A stretch of 5,262 nt of DNA from Cellvibrionales bacterium. Its GTDB lineage: Bacteria; Pseudomonadota; Gammaproteobacteria; Pseudomonadales; JAHEGP01. The stretch lies in the NCBI GenBank assembly GCA_024645065.1, contig JAHEGP010000218.1:1-5262 (forward strand), given 5' to 3'. A program made the position numbers and the translations under genes. This document shows, in pieces, positions 4,659-5,262 of this stretch; the stretch's first letter is position 1, and the number at the start of each line of letters is the position of its first letter. The notes beneath the pieces were generated by a model. That model saw only the letters and a program-made list of their open reading frames with translations, was not told the origin of the DNA and ran no database searches.

Positions 4659-5262
4659 ATGACACCGGGGCAGCGCTACCAGCGAGAGCTGAGCAAGCCA
4701 GACTTTATGGCGGATCCTGCGCAGGAACAAGCGATCGTGCATCTCGATCGACTTTACCATGACCTGGTGGCGAGCCACCGCCGCCAAACGACGGGAGTTA
4801 TGGGGAAATTGTTTGGCCGCAAGCAGCGAAACCTGGTGTGGCCTGTGGTCAAGGGCTTGTATTTTTGGGGCGGCGTTGGCCGCGGCAAGACCTTCCTGAT
4901 GGATACCTTCTACGAATTGCTGCCGTTCAGCGAAAAGCGGCGCACTCACTTCCACCGTTTCATGCGCCAGGTGCACCGGCAGCTCAAGCGTATAGAGGGT
5001 AAAAAAAATCCCCTTGAGTTGATTGCCGGGGAATTTGCCGAGAACACCCGTGTATTGTGTTTCGATGAGTTCTTTGTGTCCGATATCACCGATGCAATGA
5101 TTCTGGCCGGCTTGATGGATGCTTTGTTGTGTCGAGGTGTGGTGTTGGTGGCGACATCCAATATCGCTCCGGACGGCTTGTACCAGAATGGCCTGCAACG
5201 GGGTCGGTTTCTGCCGGCGATCGAGCTGATCAAAAACCATACCGAAGTGGTGAATATCGATG
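4659..5262 (+). CDS. zapE: Cell division protein ZapE, AFG1-like ATPase (3' end outside window)
   Basis: ZapE is an AFG1-like P-loop ATPase that associates with the Z ring late in division; E. coli ZapE destabilises FtsZ polymers in an ATP-dependent manner. The frame is open to the right edge, showing 201 residues of a family length near 370. Seen are the N-terminal region MTPGQRYQRE, the Walker A loop GGVGRGKT (71-78, with K77 and T78) after KGLYFW, the HFHRFM block (97-102), the Walker B stretch VLCFDEFFVSDITDAM (132-147) with D136 and E137, a sensor-like VATSN (164-168), and GLQRGRFLPAIE (178-189), whose arginines include the likely arginine finger. The ATG at 4659 is the first start after the in-frame stop at 4626. 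GGTGA at 4644-4648 is a possible ribosome binding site ten bases away, while AAGGGG at 4652 is too close. A run of eight A at 5001-5008 encodes K115-K116-N117. In relatives rplM-rpsI often lie downstream, outside this window. Confidence 0.95.
   Translation, partial: MTPGQRYQRELSKPDFMADPAQEQAIVHLDRLYHDLVASHRRQTTGVMGKLFGRKQRNLVWPVVKGLYFWGGVGRGKTFLMDTFYELLPFSEKRRTHFHRFMRQVHRQLKRIEGKKNPLELIAGEFAENTRVLCFDEFFVSDITDAMILAGLMDALLCRGVVLVATSNIAPDGLYQNGLQRGRFLPAIELIKNHTEVVNID

Noticed and set aside
4638..5240. 200-codon minus-strand open frame over zapE
   Set aside because: The plus strand carries clear Walker A, Walker B and arginine-finger motifs of ZapE; the antisense product resembles nothing and is a shadow.

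Overview
The window looks like ordinary gammaproteobacterial core chromosome. The gene order hisD-hisC, an opposed AlgW/DegS-type protease, a NIF3/YbgI family gene, then yhcB(zapG) and zapE is a neighbourhood I know from Pseudomonas and relatives. HisC, the protease and the NIF3 protein all read like Pseudomonas-type homologues. A marine gammaproteobacterium near Pseudomonadales/Cellvibrionales is a reasonable guess, but the species cannot be fixed from this sequence. I saw no mobile element, CRISPR array, tRNA or rRNA.

Layout. From the left edge, the C-terminal 251 residues of histidinol dehydrogenase (hisD, +) are followed after one base by histidinol-phosphate aminotransferase (hisC, +). 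These are two steps of histidine synthesis in one transcription unit. Only 41 bases then separate hisC from the end of a convergent gene on the minus strand, a membrane-anchored periplasmic trypsin-like protease with one PDZ domain (degS/algW). This protease should start the envelope-stress cascade by cutting the anti-sigma factor. Across an 82-base divergent spacer lies a NIF3-family dinuclear-metal protein (ybgI, +). The next gene, zapG/yhcB (-), is a single-pass membrane coiled-coil protein linked to division and the envelope. It starts with GTG behind a strong Shine-Dalgarno. A 161-base divergent spacer separates it from zapE (+), an AFG1-like ATPase of the division machinery, which runs off the right edge and is the sixth gene.

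The most notable non-coding signal is in the protease/ybgI spacer. A perfect 7-bp inverted repeat with a 3-base loop and a run of six T lies just before the ybgI ribosome binding site. It looks like an intrinsic terminator placed in a leader, and it sits beside back-to-back -10-like boxes for the two divergent genes. Smaller points are the lack of a clear terminator between convergent hisC and degS, an A8 run in zapE where slippage either way gives an immediate stop, and a 24-codon ORF whose ATG overlaps the ybgI stop. I found no clear sign of an undescribed multi-gene system.
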